A stretch of DNA of 64,000 nt from Gnetum montanum (GCA_015680685.1 MNCI01017900.1:62001-126000); one strand, 5' to 3'; shown: positions 21,604-34,700, numbered from the stretch's first letter. Numbers and translations are program-made. The notes: a model not told the origin generated them from the letters alone.

Positions 21604-22712
21604 ACAAATTAAACAACATGAATTATGGCTTAAACCCCTAGCTCTATGATTAAAGAATTTGGTAGAAATCAAAACAAGATCAAAATGAGATAGAATAATG
21701 TCAAAATATTTTAACATCTCATGCATTAAAATAAATCTTAGAAAAATGCTAGGTCTTAGAAAATATGAATAAAATAATTAGATCTAAATAACGAATATTT
21801 CATCAAACCATTGTTGAACAAGTAGATATTGGTCAAAATGAATACGCACAAAACCAAAATACCAAAACCCATAACTCATAGAAAAGTATCAAATTTTCCT
21901 ACCTAAAATGATAGATTTGGAGCTACAAATCTTTGCATGGCTACAATCTTCCAAACAAGCTTCAAACCATAAGAAAAATTGAAGGTAAATGATGGGATCT
22001 ACGCAATACCTAAAAGGATATCTAAAATTAATCTTTTCATAGGGTTCTAGATGGCAACATAAATTTAGATCCAACTCATCTCCAAAATGGTAGGGTCTCA
22101 CTCTTTGTTCTGTCTTCTACATGCTGACAATGTAAATGGATGGTTTCTAATTGAATGGTTGGTAGGTATTTGTGCTTATAATGGTATGACATGGGTGGGA
22201 AAAAATGTAAACTATTGGAAATTATAAAATAAAAAGAAAATATTAATTTCTAAAAGTTAAATAAAAATAATATTCTAACATGAACTTGTGCCTAGTACTA
22301 CTCTAATAGGTACCCCCCACCCCCACTCCCCTCTATGGGTTAGCTAGTAGCTATGTGTAAGCCCAACTAATAGTAAAGTCTATGGTTCAAACATAACTAA
22401 CCAAAGTACTATCTATTGAAGTTTTGTAATATTAATCAGTAGGTTCGAGATATAATAGAAATGATTTGATGACTATTGAAATTGAAATAAACATGCATTG
22501 TATGATATAACAATTTCATAATGTTATATGTATCAAATCTAAAAACATAAATAGAAAAATTAATAGAGAAAAATAAAGTAACCAAATATCTCTATCATAG
22601 GATATATATTTTGAGCTATACATTGTATTGTACATTATTATTTCTATATTGTACATATTGAGAAGACCAAGTTCATTACTTATATAGTTATAATGAAATA
22701 GTCATGTCCAAT

Positions 22713-23579
22713 TGATGAGTGGCGAGGTACCCCTACACTCAACCATACGAATATGAGCATTTTCACGTGCGATCCGGTCGAACTCCGCAAACAGACTAGT
22801 TGTGGCACCTAGATAGTTAGCCTTAGGTCATTGTTCGTTGTCTTCCCACTTGGACTAGTATTATCTTTGTCACATATGGTTTAGTCCAGAGTGAGGTGTA
22901 TGATGTGGTTCCTAATCTAATGCTACTCCTAAAGGCAATGGAAATAAGATTAACTAAGCTAGGAGGAAAGGGTAAGAGAATCTAAACTAGCCTAAGTGTG
23001 ATGAGCATCCATTCCTTAATCATCCGTACACATCTTGGACTTCATGCATGACTACCACTGGGATTACCAAGCGCATGGCCTAGGTATGCTACTGGATTAC
23101 CAAGTAGTCACACTTAAATGCTCATGATTAACTCGTACTCATTCTGCGTTGCTAGGAGATAAGGGTGAGAGATATTAACTAAGAAAGCAGTAAATAACAA
23201 TTAAATAAATAATTAATTAAACTAAGTTAATGCTACAATGATGAAGTAATCTCAATCTTTATTTTTAGTCATGTGTGTGTCCAAGTACGTCACACTCAAG
23301 TAAGGATGTCATACAATTACAATCACCACACTACGGGCAAACACTGGAAAATTATTCTATCTCTGGAAGGGAAAAATTGCCAGAGCTTCGCTAAGGAACT
23401 AAACTGGATTTTGAAACAAGGGAGAGCCACCTCTTATTTATACAACTGGCGGTGGGCTGTGATATTGTGTATGCGATATCGCGGCCCATGGGATATCACA
23501 GTTGTGATATCACGATAGTGATATCACAGTTGTGATATCACGATAGTGATATCACAGCCAGCAAATTCATGACTCATCA
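22713..23579 (-). mobile_element. Element IV: solo LTR of the TGATGAG family
   Basis: 867 bp, TGATGAGTGG to GACTCATCA, flanked by CCAAT at 22708-22712 and 23580-23584. It has no internal region, so it is the product of LTR-LTR recombination. U3 contains alternating GATATCAC and GTGATATC palindromes (about 23460-23556), a tandemly repeated variant of the family array; TATA box near 23443-23435. Confidence 0.92.
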
Positions 23580-23710
23580 CCAATGAATGTTACACACAAC
23601 AAATAGTTATTATTAGTTATGAGACTTTATTATATATACCTAACTTTTGTATAATATATACCATAATCAACGATGTATACATAAGGGAGTTGGAACTCAA
23701 AACAATTGAA

Positions 23711-23835
23711 ACATAGGTACACCTCAAGATTTAGAGTCCAATTAAAACTTTATACCTCAACATTACCCACAAGAATTGAACCCGTGACTTGGAGCATCCA
23801 AATCAAGAGTCTTTCCTTTAGGATAATACCTAATT
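23711..23835 (-). mobile_element. tRNA-derived SINE-like copy 1
   Basis: The reverse complement shares AAGACTCTTGATTTGG, GCTCCAAGTCA, GGGTTCAATTCTTGTGGG and TTTTAATTGGACTCTA with the copy at 48480-48642. GGTTCAATTCT fits an RNA polymerase III B box; the A-box region is eroded. It lies in the segment of the chromovirus 3' LTR that has no counterpart in the 5' LTR. Confidence 0.55.
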
Positions 23836-24359
23836 ATGTACACATAAGATCATAATGTGACTAAATATAGATGCTAACTAGCATGTTAAGCTTGCTAGAA
23901 TATACCAAATCTTCAACATTATCAAAAAGTAAATTAAAACTAAAACTAAAAATAAATTAATTTTTTAAAAATAATTATATAGAAAAATATAAAGCAACCA
24001 AAATAAAGTGTATCACAACCAATGTAGTACTCCATGTGTTAACCACCCATCTAATTCCTAATACTTATTAACTCAAAACTCTAATAAAAGAGATTAGTGT
24101 CATATGCTAAATTATAAGAAAATATAAAATAATAAAAATCATAAAAATAAAATAATATTAGAAATAAAATAAAAGGTAAAATAAAATATTAAAATATAAG
24201 AAAGAAAAAAAGCATCAAATCAAGGATAACAAGGCACATAGCTCAAATAGTACAAGCATAGTTAACAAAAGAAAAAGGTTAATAAAGTAGAAGACATAGG
24301 TCTAATAAAAGACATCAAGGGTCCAAGTCACAAACATACTAAGAGATAGGGGTGTTACA

Positions 24360-24374
24360 TAGTTCTCCTCTTAA
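24360..24374 (-). other. Polypurine tract of chromovirus element V
   Basis: Sense AAGAGGAGAACTA ends directly at the LTR start TGTAACACC. Confidence 0.7.
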
Positions 24375-27300
24375 GAATATTTCTGTTAAAAGATTTCAAG
24401 GTATGAAGTTTATAGATCTTTCTCTACTTTCCATGTTGCTTTTTGAGCTTCATGTCTCTCCCAAATAATCTTCACCATCATAATAATATTTTCCCTCAAT
24501 CTTCTCTTTATCCCATCTACAATCTTAATTGGCCACTTCATAAAGCTGACATTAGGTTAAAGTTGTACATCCTACCAATCTATCTTGTGACTAGGATCTG
24601 TAACATACTTTCCTAATATGGAAACATGAAACACATCATGAATTAATTTCAACTATTGTAACGAGATAACTTCTCCAAATTTCCTTAAATTACAAATGGA
24701 CCAATGTAATGACATGTTAACCTTCCTTTCCTACCAAACCTCATAACCTCTTTGAAAGATGAAACTTTAAGAAATACTTGATCACAAATGTTGAACTTCA
24801 AAGATCACCTACTGTTGTTGGCATATTTTGTGAATCTATCTTGAGCTATCTACAATCCATCTCTAATAATATTAATCTATTCATTAGTCTCTTTAATGGT
24901 ATCTAGTCTTGTCTTTTGTTTGTTTTCTAAAAAATCCTAGCAAAGAGATGTATAATAAGATCTATCATACAACATTGCATAAGGTGCTACGTTCAAACTA
25001 GCCTAATAACTCTTTTTTGTATGTAAACTTTGCTAATAGAAGAACTCTATTCCAACTATCTTTGTGGTCTAAAGCATAAGCTTAAAATACAACTTCTTAA
25101 ACTTGACTCTTTCTCTTTATCTAATCATCTATTTGAGAGTGATATGCTGAGTAGAGAGTTGACATAGTCACTAGAGTGGTCTAAAAAGATTACCAAAATA
25201 AAAAATTAACCTTAGGATTTAACATAATGTTTCTCAAAACTTCATGCAATCTAACAATATTTGACAAGAACAATTGATTGATATCCTTTTGCACTATCTA
25301 TTGCTTCCATAGCTAAGAAGTGGAAAGATTTGGTTAAAAGATCTATGACCATAAGAATAGAATCTTTCCTACTCATATTATAAGAAAATCTAGTAATGAA
25401 ATCCATGCTAATGGTTTTTCATTTCCACATTTGAATAATGTGTGAATGAAGAAAACCACTAGGCCTTTGATGCTTTTCCTTAATCTGTTGACACACCAAA
25501 TACTTGGCTACATACTTACCAACTTCTTTCTTCATACTATGCCATCGATACTATTGATTAATGTTGTGATACATCTTATCATTGCTAGAATTCATATAGT
25601 AATTATTCAAGTAATCATCATCTAGAATGCATCTAGTAATTATTCAAGTATTCCTCCTCAAGTAGCTTCTATCTAGCTACAACTAGCACATACAATTTAC
25701 TCTTAAATCTTAACAAGCCATAATTGTCAATTCAAAATGCTAAGGTTGCTGAAGAAAAAGTTGTAATTTTCTCTTGACACCAACAATTTGAACTCTTTTA
25801 AGAGCTTGACTCAACTCTTAGCCTAGGTAAGATAGTGAAATTGTAGGGTTTCCTAGCTCTCCTATTGAGTACATCTATAACCTTATTGTCTTTATTTAAA
25901 TGATGCTACATTGTAAAGTTAAAATCTACTAGAAGCTTTATCCATCTCAGTTGCCTTATGTTCAATTTTAGTTGGTGCATAATATAATATTGGCTTTTAT
26001 GATCTATCCAAAAGATAATTTACTCTTTATACAAGTAGTGTATCCAAATCTAAACAGTAAAGATAATGGCATCAAGCTCTAGATTGTGAGTTGAATATCT
26101 TGTCCCATGATGTTCTAACTATCTAGAAGCATAAGACATCACCTTTCCATCTTACATGAGAATGTCTCCTAAACCTTCTCTTAAAGCATTCATATAAACA
26201 TCATAAGGCTTTCTAGGAACTAGTGTGATCAACATAGGTGTTAAAATCAATCTTTCATTTAACTTTTCAAAATCCTTTTTGAAAAGCATTTATCCAAGAG
26301 AAAACATAGTCCTTCTTAAGTAACTTATGTACAGAAAACTCATCTATAGATCTCTTATAATATCCTACTAGATTGAAGAAAATTTTAACTTCATTCACTA
26401 TGCTTACAACATACCAATCTTTAAGCACTACTATCCTAGAAGGATAAATAGCTATATTTGCTCTTGATGCTACATGATCAAAGAACAATATCTCTCTCTT
26501 CTAAAATGCATATTTAGAAGCATGAACATACAACTACTAATCTCTTAAAGTTTGTAATACTATTTGCAAGTTCTACTTATGTTTCTCTTTATCATTAAAG
26601 TAAAAAAAATGCATTCAATAAAGGCAATGAAAAGTTTATCTTAGTAAGAATGTAACATACTATTCATCAAGTACATAAAAACTACTAGTGCATTGGTAAG
26701 TTTCAAGGGAATGACTACAAGCTTATAATACCCATAGCATGTTATGAAATCCATAGTAGGAACATCCTCCTCTCACATCCTAACTTAATGATAATCAAAC
26801 TTCAAATCAATCTTAGAGAACATCTTAGCTTGAAAGAAATCTTAATTGATCAAAAAAATCATTAATCCTAGGTAGAGAATACAGATTCCTAACTATCACC
26901 TTATTTGGTTGCCTACAATTAATATAGTATTTCAAATTATCAGCCTTCTTCTTTGCAAAGAGTACTAGTGCATCCCAAGGTGAAACACTTGGTTAGATCA
27001 TACCTTTATCTTATAACTCTTGAATTTATATCTTAAGTTTTGCTAGCTTAATTGAAGATATCCTATGAGGTTCCTTGGAAATTTTTTGAGTTCCTTGGTT
27101 GAGGGTAATCTCAAAATTAATCTCTCTATGACAAGGTACTTTGAAAATTTCTTTCTTAAATACATGGAAGAACTCTTGAATCATTGGAATTTGATCTATT
27201 TTCTTCTTAGGCTCTTCATGCACTAAGATCGTAAAGCAACTATGACCTTGTTGGAACAACTATTAAAACATTGTAGTTATCACCAAATCAAGCTTAATCT

Positions 27301-27495
27301 GCCTTTTGTTGTTTTGGATTGTAACTTTCCTTTCACTTGAATATGTAAGTATGAGAGATTTAATCCTATAATCCAAACATGCTCGATACTAAGCCAACAA
27401 ATCCATCCAAAGAACTACATCATACTCTACAAGTCTCATTATCATCAAATCATTGTACCATCTATTATTTGTATGATTTCTTTAGTTAAGGGTAG
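24375..27495 (-). pseudogene. pol of chromovirus element V (RT to chromodomain side)
   Basis: Heavily decayed Ty3/gypsy pol in sense order from 27490 down. Seen: pre-RT (27259-27026, FHVFKKEIFKVPCHREINFE, KISKEPHRIS), RT remnants with the FIDDI-type site eroded (about 26620), the RT/RNase H hinge (26488-26267, FNLVGYYKRSIDEFS), integrase (about 25590-24600, KYLVCQQIKEKHQRPSG, MDFITRFS), HDVFHVSILGKYVTDPSH (about 24650-24590) and a chromodomain-like VKIIWERHEAQKATW (about 24480-24430). These motifs, the TGTAACACC LTR start and the iMet primer site point to a Tekay/Del-like chromovirus. No long frame survives. The upstream half lies at 37418-38674, beyond element VI. Confidence 0.8.
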
Positions 27496-28301
27496 TGATG
27501 AACCGTGATATCGTGTACGTGATATCAGATTGACCATGCGATGTCGGATACCCGATATTGCAGCCTGCCTCCTTGCCTATAAATAAGAGGTGATGCCCTT
27601 GGTCTCAATAGTTAGAAGTTAGTCCCTTAGCCAAACTCTTGCTTTTTTCCCTCCAAAGTTAGAATTATTTCCATGTGCCCGCAGTAGGAGTCATAGAGTG
27701 AACGAATCTTTATTCGAGCATTGTGTACCTGAGCACACTTTGTGTATGGTAATAAAGACGAACTTTATGATAAACCTTGCAGCATACAGAATAGATTAAG
27801 TAGTGTTAATTATTATTTAATGCTTTCCTAGTTAATTAATGATCTCTCTCACCTTACAACTCTATTAGTTAAATACATTCAGTATGACCACTTCGAGCAT
27901 GCGTGTAGCACTTGGTAACCCAGTAACGATTAGCATTTGGTAATCCTAGTAGCGTTGCATCGGTTCAAGATGTGTATGAAAAGTGGGAACGGATACTAGT
28001 GTTAGGATTAGGTAGAACTTAGTTAATGAATAGTTAAATTAGATTAGTTACTTAGTTATTTCTCTCTTTTGTCCTTATTAGTGCAGGATATAAAACACAT
28101 AAAATCCATAAAAATCATATACCTTAGGCTTACTTAACCATACAACCATGACATACAAGTAAGTTTGGGAAGACAATGATTGATCAACCTGTAATTGTTC
28201 CACGGGGGCGCATAGGCACTTAGTCCTTGGAATTCGACTGGATCGTGCATGAAACACTTGTATTCATATGGTTGAGCGTAGGGGTACCTCGTCGCTCATC
28301 A
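27496..28301 (+). repeat. 5' LTR of element VI
   Basis: 806 bp, TGATGAACCG to GTCGCTCATCA. Short U3 with GATATC motifs (27507-27560), TATAAATA at 27578-27585, AATAAA at 27751-27756. Ends with the family text ATGGTTGAGCGTAGGGGTACC. Confidence 0.93.
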
Positions 28302-28302
28302 T

Positions 28303-28320
28303 TGGCACAGTTGCTGAGGA
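28303..28320 (+). other. Primer-binding site, element VI
   Basis: TGGCACAGTTGCTGAGGA. It aligns with the tRNA-Asp complement TGGCGCCGTTGCCGGGGA with four changes, three of which are transitions. Confidence 0.7.
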
Positions 28321-28433
28321 CTTAGTTGTTTGTGCACTAAGTAGAACTTAAGAAATACTTCACATTGTTGGAACAAACCATTAGGATTGATTAAGAAAAA
28401 GATAATAGCACATTGCACACTGAACAAGACAAA

Positions 28434-30871
28434 ATGTCTTCTTCTTCTCACAAAAGCACTTCACCACCTAGGACTAACACAAGAAACAATCAACGACAGG
28501 ATACACGTGACGTTGATCTGCTAGTTCCTCAATAGTTTCGTTTGGTATATATTCATCCTAATGAATATGTACCTGAATTCACCTTTATTCTTCACCAAGA
28601 TGAATAGTTACATTGGAGTGACTTAGAAAGTAACATAGTGTTACCTCCTAATCGTTCAGTCCCAAGTATGCTTCTTTATGCTCTCACACGAATAGGCATG
28701 CAACACTTACACATAGAGTACATTGTGCAAGACTATGATTTGAGAGACTATCATCACACCAAAGTGCAATGTCAAAGGGATTATCAACAAGATAGACACC
28801 ATAAGTCCTTGAAGGGAAAATGGTCTAAGGATGACCTCCATGTTTTAAGCGAAATCGAAGGTGATGAACCTACCTCAAGTAGTCACCCACATAACAATGT
28901 TTCTTCCCTTGACTTTGGCCAAGGGGTTGTGTATCAAAACCTTCATTCTACTATTCACAACCTAGGTGTTGATACCAACAAACACAAAGTGTCCAAAAAA
29001 GGAATAAAAACACATGACAAAGGTGGGCATTCTAATCGTAATTGTGATCGAGGTAAAGACCGTCAAAGAGAAGGTAGTAGACACCATCATGGGGGTGGTT
29101 CTCCTTCTTCTTCACCTTCACCCTCTCCTTCCATGTCTAGACATAGTCATAGAGAAAAAAATCATGAGGATAAGGGCAAACAAAGTGGAAGTCACAAACA
29201 AGACAACCAAGATAGAGGATGAGGGTACTCTAGGGAATCACGCCATAGAATAAGGGAGAGTAGGGAACTGCGTAGGCACCATAGATGCTATGAATGAGAT
29301 GATCATGATGAACCCTAATCGCTATACAAAGCATGCTAGATATAATTAAGGCTATGAGAATTCCAAAAAGGTACGAAAAAGATAGTAGGATCAAGAGGTT
29401 AGACATGAATAACATCCCACAATTTGAAGGGGGTTATAACCCTGATCCTCAAAATCACTTACAAGCATTTCATGATGCGTGTGCCTTGCAAAACATAGAA
29501 AATGAATGGAAAAAACTTAAGTTGTTCCCATGGACACCAATAAAAGAAGTTGAAAGCTAGTACTGGTCCTTAGAACCAGAATCCATTTGTAGGTGGAGTA
29601 CTATGCTAGAATTGTTCAACGATAAGAACCAAATGTACTCCCGTGTGTCTAACTTTCGAAAGAAAATCCAAGGATGGAAATAAGGAAGTCATGAACCCTT
29701 GGATGCTGCCATGGGCCATTATTATGCACTTCTACATCGTTGTCCTGGCCATGATTATTGGCAACAGGATCAACTACACCATCTCGTAGATGGGCTTAGG
29801 CATGAAATGTGAAGAACCCTTGGGACTTATGCCCAAGGGAGGTTATTTAAGCTTAGGTCCCATTAAATTCATAAGCTACTGGAGAAAGTAGCTCAGGAAG
29901 AAGGTAAGCTATGAAAAAGAGAGAGTGCAGAGGAATATAACTGAGATCCTTCCCTCTGAAAGAAGGGAGTAAGATTTTGTGAGGATGAGGAAGAGTCACC
30001 ACTCAAAGAGATGGTGAATAGGAAAACCTTGCCTATCCAAAAGTTAGCATTAGAAGTATTGGCAAAGGTAGACCAAATGTGGGACTCCCTAGATAGTAGA
30101 TTTCAAACTATACTCAAAGTAGAGGAGCCTAGAGAGTGAGGTAGTGATCGTGACAAAAGGAAAAAGAGAGAAGCAGAAAATGCACGTAACAAGGGTAAGG
30201 GTAAAGTTGCTATTATTGAAGAGGTTGTGAACTCAGATATGAATGATGATAGTGGATGTGAGATCTATCAATATGACCATCCTAAGGGATGTTTCCCTGT
30301 AATCTCACATTTAAAAGAGTTTGAGGTGTATGCACTTAATCCATGTTTAAACAAATGGCAAACATCCCAACGGTTACCTTATCCCCAAGGTAACCCAAGG
30401 CAGTTCCACCAACCTTTAACGTATTATCCATGTGGAACTCCACCACAACTAATTGAGCAACATCAACAGTGGAAGCACCCACAATCATGGGGAATGCCAC
30501 CACTAAGGCAACAATATCCTTACTGGCAACTTGACCCATATGGATACTACATGTAGCATCCAATCTCTCCACATGACTCTGTTGGTCACGTTACTTCCCA
30601 ACATCACTACCAAGCCCGCGAGTACTATAGGACTTCCTCTCCTAAGTGTGACATTCCACAAGTATACCATCCTTCCAATTCGACTGCATCTCTCCCATCA
30701 ATAGCTCCATTACCACCTGCTCAAGCAATGCAAGGTCAACTCCCTGCTCAGCCATAGTAATGCAACACCACAAGGGTTGTTAATCCTCAACCTAATATTG
30801 GTTCTAACAACCGTACGAAGAAAAGATCGTTCTTTAGAACCAACAGTCCAACCAAGCCTTTGTAACCCCAA
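28434..30871 (+). pseudogene. gag of element VI
   Basis: ATG at 28434 (MSSSSHKS). The N-terminal part to 29222 is in one frame (VLPPNRSVPSMLL; Ser/His/Arg-rich tract); the capsid part resumes in another frame from 29333 (DIIKAMRIPKRYEKD, DPQNHLQAFHDACALQNIENEW). Nucleocapsid-like CEIYQYDHPKGC near 30255, then the Pro/Gln/Tyr-rich segment (YPQGNPRQFHQPLTYYP). Several stops match Gln or Trp codons in element III. From 29333 on, the frame is shared with protease and pol, so Gag and Pol were probably one polyprotein. Confidence 0.85.
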
Positions 30872-33800
30872 GTGGCTGAGTCTTTGGACACCTCTGTATC
30901 AACTAAAGCTTCAAAGCACCCTTTGAACTTAACACTGCATTCAATGCATACAGTCATGTTAACACACATCATTATTGATTGGATCAAAGTTGGCCACCTT
31001 CCCAGGAAATTTTTTGATCTTAGGAGTCCCCTAATATACCTACAAATCACTAGGAATGAGCCATGCAAAGCTCTTTTGGATTCAGGTTCTGGTGTCAACC
31101 TAATCTTCCAAGAAATGTATAAGGCCTGGAACTTGCCCCCATTAAAAAAGAGCAATGTCCATTTAGATTTAGCTGACTATTCCATCACTGTTCCCTTGGG
31201 ATTAGTGGAGGACATTGTTACCACTTTTTGTGGGTGATCGTATCCAGCTAACTTCCTGGTGATTCAAGTGAATAATAGTAAGAGGGACTTCCCAATCATA
31301 ATGGGAAGGGCATGGCTAAGCACTATTGATGCATGCCTAGGTATCCGTGATCTTTCCCTAGAAATATATAAGGAAAACACTTTTGGAAAGATCAAGAAGA
31401 AGAAGGTTCCATGCATCGCGTACAGTGACACAGGGTGCAATTGCATGCAGAAATCATGGGTTGTGCAAAGTTTAACATTGCCTACATGTAATCATTGTGC
31501 ACAAATGATCAACATTCAAAGGTGCCTATATGTAGTAGCCACAAGATAAAAAGACATCCAATGGTTGATAGCTAATCAAGAAAGTAGCTCACTTCTATGC
31601 ATGGAACTGACTAAGGGTTTGACTTACGCTTATATAGATAGCATTGATGCATTAGAGAAAGTCCACCGCCAACTTCCCAGTCCTAACTTAGAAAACGTCA
31701 ACTAGGGAAAGTTGGAAATTCTCAAGAAATTTAAACAAGAGCCCCTAGAGCTAAAACCATTGCCCAGCGGTATGGAATACATGTTCTTTGAGAATGGAAA
31801 ATCGATAATCATCAACGCAAGAGTTGCTCCACAACAAAAAGATAGTCTGCTAAAGGTAACAAACAAGTGGTCAAAATCCTTTGCTTAGTCATATCTAGAA
31901 TTAACTGGAATAGATCCTCGGATATGCCAGCACAAGATTTACACTGACTTCTCCATGAAGCCTCGAAAACAACCATAGAGGTGATTGAACCCAAAGTTGA
32001 AGCAAGTAGTAAAAGAAGAAATCGAATAGCTTCTAAAGGCTGGGTTCATATACCCCATTGCTGATAGCGAATGGGTTAGCCCCTTGGTAATCATGCCTAA
32101 AAAGGGAGGAAAATGGAGGGTGTGTATAGATTTTAGGCTACTAAACATGGCAACATTCAAGGATCACTTTCCGTTGCCATTTGTTGACTAAGTCTTAGAC
32201 ACAATCACAGGGCATTACTATTATAGTTTTCTGGATGGATATAGTAGATACAACCAAATACAAATAGCCCTAGAAGACTAAGCCAAAACTATGTTCACTA
32301 GTCCTTGGGGAATGTTTGCATACAAAAAAATGTCGTTTGGCTTTTGCAATGCCCTTACCATATTTCAATGCTTAGTTCTAAGAATATTCTAGTAGCAGAT
32401 AGGAAATGGTGTGGAAGTCTTTATGGATGCCTTCTCCACCTATAGAGAAAGTTTTGATCAAGCCTTGGAACAGTTAGAGCAAGTTCTAAAAAGATGTGTA
32501 GAGACTAATCTAAGGCTCAATTGGCAGAAAAGCCATTTAATAGTCCAAGAATGCATAGTACTTGGGCATAAAATTTCACATACAGGGATAGAGGTAGACC
32601 CTGAGAAAATCAAGGTCATCCAAGGAATTATCCGTCAATTGGAAACTGTTAGAGACATTCGGTCAATCCTTGGACACACTGGCTACTATAGGAGATTCAT
32701 AGAGAACTTTTCAAAGATTGCCAAACCATTGGTAGAGCTAATGAAAAAGGACGTACCCTTCAAGTGGACCAGGGAATGTGAACTAGCTTTCCAAATTTTG
32801 CAGCAGAAGCTGGTAGAAACACCCATTCTATAAGCTCCTGATTGGTCCAGACCATTCCATGTTATGACTAATGCATCCAAATATGCCTTAGGATCAGTAC
32901 TTACATAGTTAGATGATCAAAAATGTCCTTATTACATCCACTATGCAAGTAGAAGTATAGCTGGTGCACAACTTAACTACACTACTATAGAAAAAGAATT
33001 AATGGTTGTAGTGTTTGCACTAGAAAAATTTAGGCACTATGTATTGGGATACAAAGTATTCATACACACAAATCATAGTGTCATTCAGTTCCTTTTGAAT
33101 AAGCTAATGGTAAGCTCTTGTATTATACAATGGTTGGTAATCCTACAAGATTTTGATCTAACGATGATCGATCATAAAGGCACTGAGAACATAGTTTCCA
33201 ATCATTTATCTCAGTTGCCCTGGGATAGCAAAGAGGATGAGTATCCCATTTCTAATCACTTCCCTGATGAGTTCCTCTTTTCTAGTGTAGTGACTAACCA
33301 ATCACACACAGAGACAAATTAGTATAGTAGCATTCGTACCTATCTCCTTAACCAAAAAACACCACAAGAGCTAGACCTTAAGAAGAAACAATAGGTTCTT
33401 CACAGAGCCAAGTACTTTATGGAGATCAATGGAAAAATTTACAAAGTATGTCCTGGTGGCTTGGTTCAATGTTATGTTCCTGATAGAGATCAAGTGAGAT
33501 TTCCCCAAGATGCTCATGAGGGCCCTTGTGGGGGTCATTATGCTGGGAGATGAATAGCCATTAAGATCTTGCTTGTAGGGTATTATTGGCCTACCTTATC
33601 TCGAGACACCCATCAATTCATCCAATCTTGTGAGTGTTGTCAATGTGATGGGGGAATTATTGCTAGAATGGTGGATCTACAAAAATGGATTCAACCATTA
33701 AAACCCTTTAACATTTGGGGAATCGATTTCATGGGGCCCATTACACCAATGTCCAATGAAAAATCTTACATCATAGTTGCCATAGACTACTTAACAAAAT

Positions 33801-34667
33801 AGGCTAAAGTAGCTACCGTCAAAGATTGCACATCACATACAGTTGCACAATTTGTTCAACAACAAGTCATCAATAGCTTTGGTATGCCATGTGCACTTAT
33901 CTCTGATAATGGTACACACTTTATAGGTGCAACTTTTTAGAAGTGAATGCAATGCTTGGGGGTTAAGCACAAATTGACTACACCATACCACCCCCAAGCA
34001 AACGGTCAAGCTAAGGTTACCAATAGGAAGATTACTAAGATATTGACCAAAACCATTAGCAAGTATAGGTGAGACTGGAGCACTAAACTGAATGATGCTC
34101 TTTGGGCATATCGCTCCACATGGAAACTCCCTATAGGCTACTCTCCCTATGAATTAGTGTATGGAAAACTTCCAACGCTTCCTATCCAAACTGAGCTTCG
34201 TATGCTAGCCATGGCATGTGACCTCAACTTTGACCTTGATCTAGCACAAAAAAAGGTTGATGACTCTTAACTTGCTAGACGAGAACTGATTAGCTACCTT
34301 GCCATCTAATGAGTTGCACAAGGCATTTAATAAACAACATCATGAGCTAAAAATCAGGAAAGTTAAGTATCAACTCGAAGATAAGGTTCTCTACTGGAAC
34401 CCCACACATGTGTCACAATGGACCAAATTTCAAACACTGTGGGAAGGACCTTACATTATCTATGCAACTTTTCCTTTAGGAGCCATGACCATATACAAAC
34501 CTGAGAGCCCAGATAAGAGACTGTTAGTCAACGTGCAACAAACAAAGCCTTTCCATGAGTTTAGGATAGCCATAACATATGCTACCTCTGTAGGTGGGCA
34601 ACCTTGCTCATTATGTCAGATCTCCTCCTTCCAACTTAGTCATGGGGGAGATGGCCACCTCTGCTAA
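30872..34667 (+). pseudogene. pol of element VI: protease, RT, RNase H, integrase
   Basis: Protease: LLDSGSGVNLIF (about 31075) and FPIIMGRAWLS (about 31290). RT: WVSPLVIMPKKGGKWRVCID (about 32070), FLDGY (about 32230), then VFMDAFSTYR (32420-32450), where the catalytic second Asp is Ala. RNase H: ALGSVLT, a TAG at 32906-32908, EKELMVVVFALEKFRHYVLG; two catalytic-type Asp are Asn (TNASKYALG, HTNHS). Integrase: zinc-binding HX..H and CECCQC (about 33530-33650), IWGIDFMGP, ISDNGTHF, then HPQANGQAKVTN, where the usual Glu is Lys. The tail ends SFQLSHGGDGHLC. Motif order and sequence are Athila-like, but the insertion usually seen between PKKGG and WRVCID in Athila RT is missing. Many stops are CAA or CAG changed to TAA or TAG. 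Confidence 0.9.
34636..34650 (+). other. Purine tract overlapping the end of pol, element VI
   Basis: TTAGTCATGGGGGAGATGG overlaps the codons for the last residues of pol. The same motif overlaps the end of the coding region in III (16503-16513), I (9488-9499), IX (45122-45133) and XI (59172-59186, eroded). Confidence 0.6.
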
Positions 34668-34700
34668 TCATTGAAGGGCCTCAGTTCTTTCTAAGTTTTT

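Larger units (their letters stand above)
21269..24359 (-). repeat. 3' LTR of chromovirus element V (partial, interrupted)
   Basis: Aligns with 40030-41622. In sense it starts TGTAACACCCCTATCTCTTAG at 24359. About 1.34 kb of it lies left of element II, outside the window. It is interrupted by solo LTR IV (22713-23579) and by about 0.63 kb (22412-22707 plus 23585-23920) absent from the 5' LTR, which includes a SINE-like piece. No ORF is supported. Confidence 0.75.

Noticed and set aside
23458-23580. CRISPR-like array (GATATCAC units)
   Set aside because: Short palindromic units without unique spacers, inside the U3 of an LTR in a plant-type repeat.
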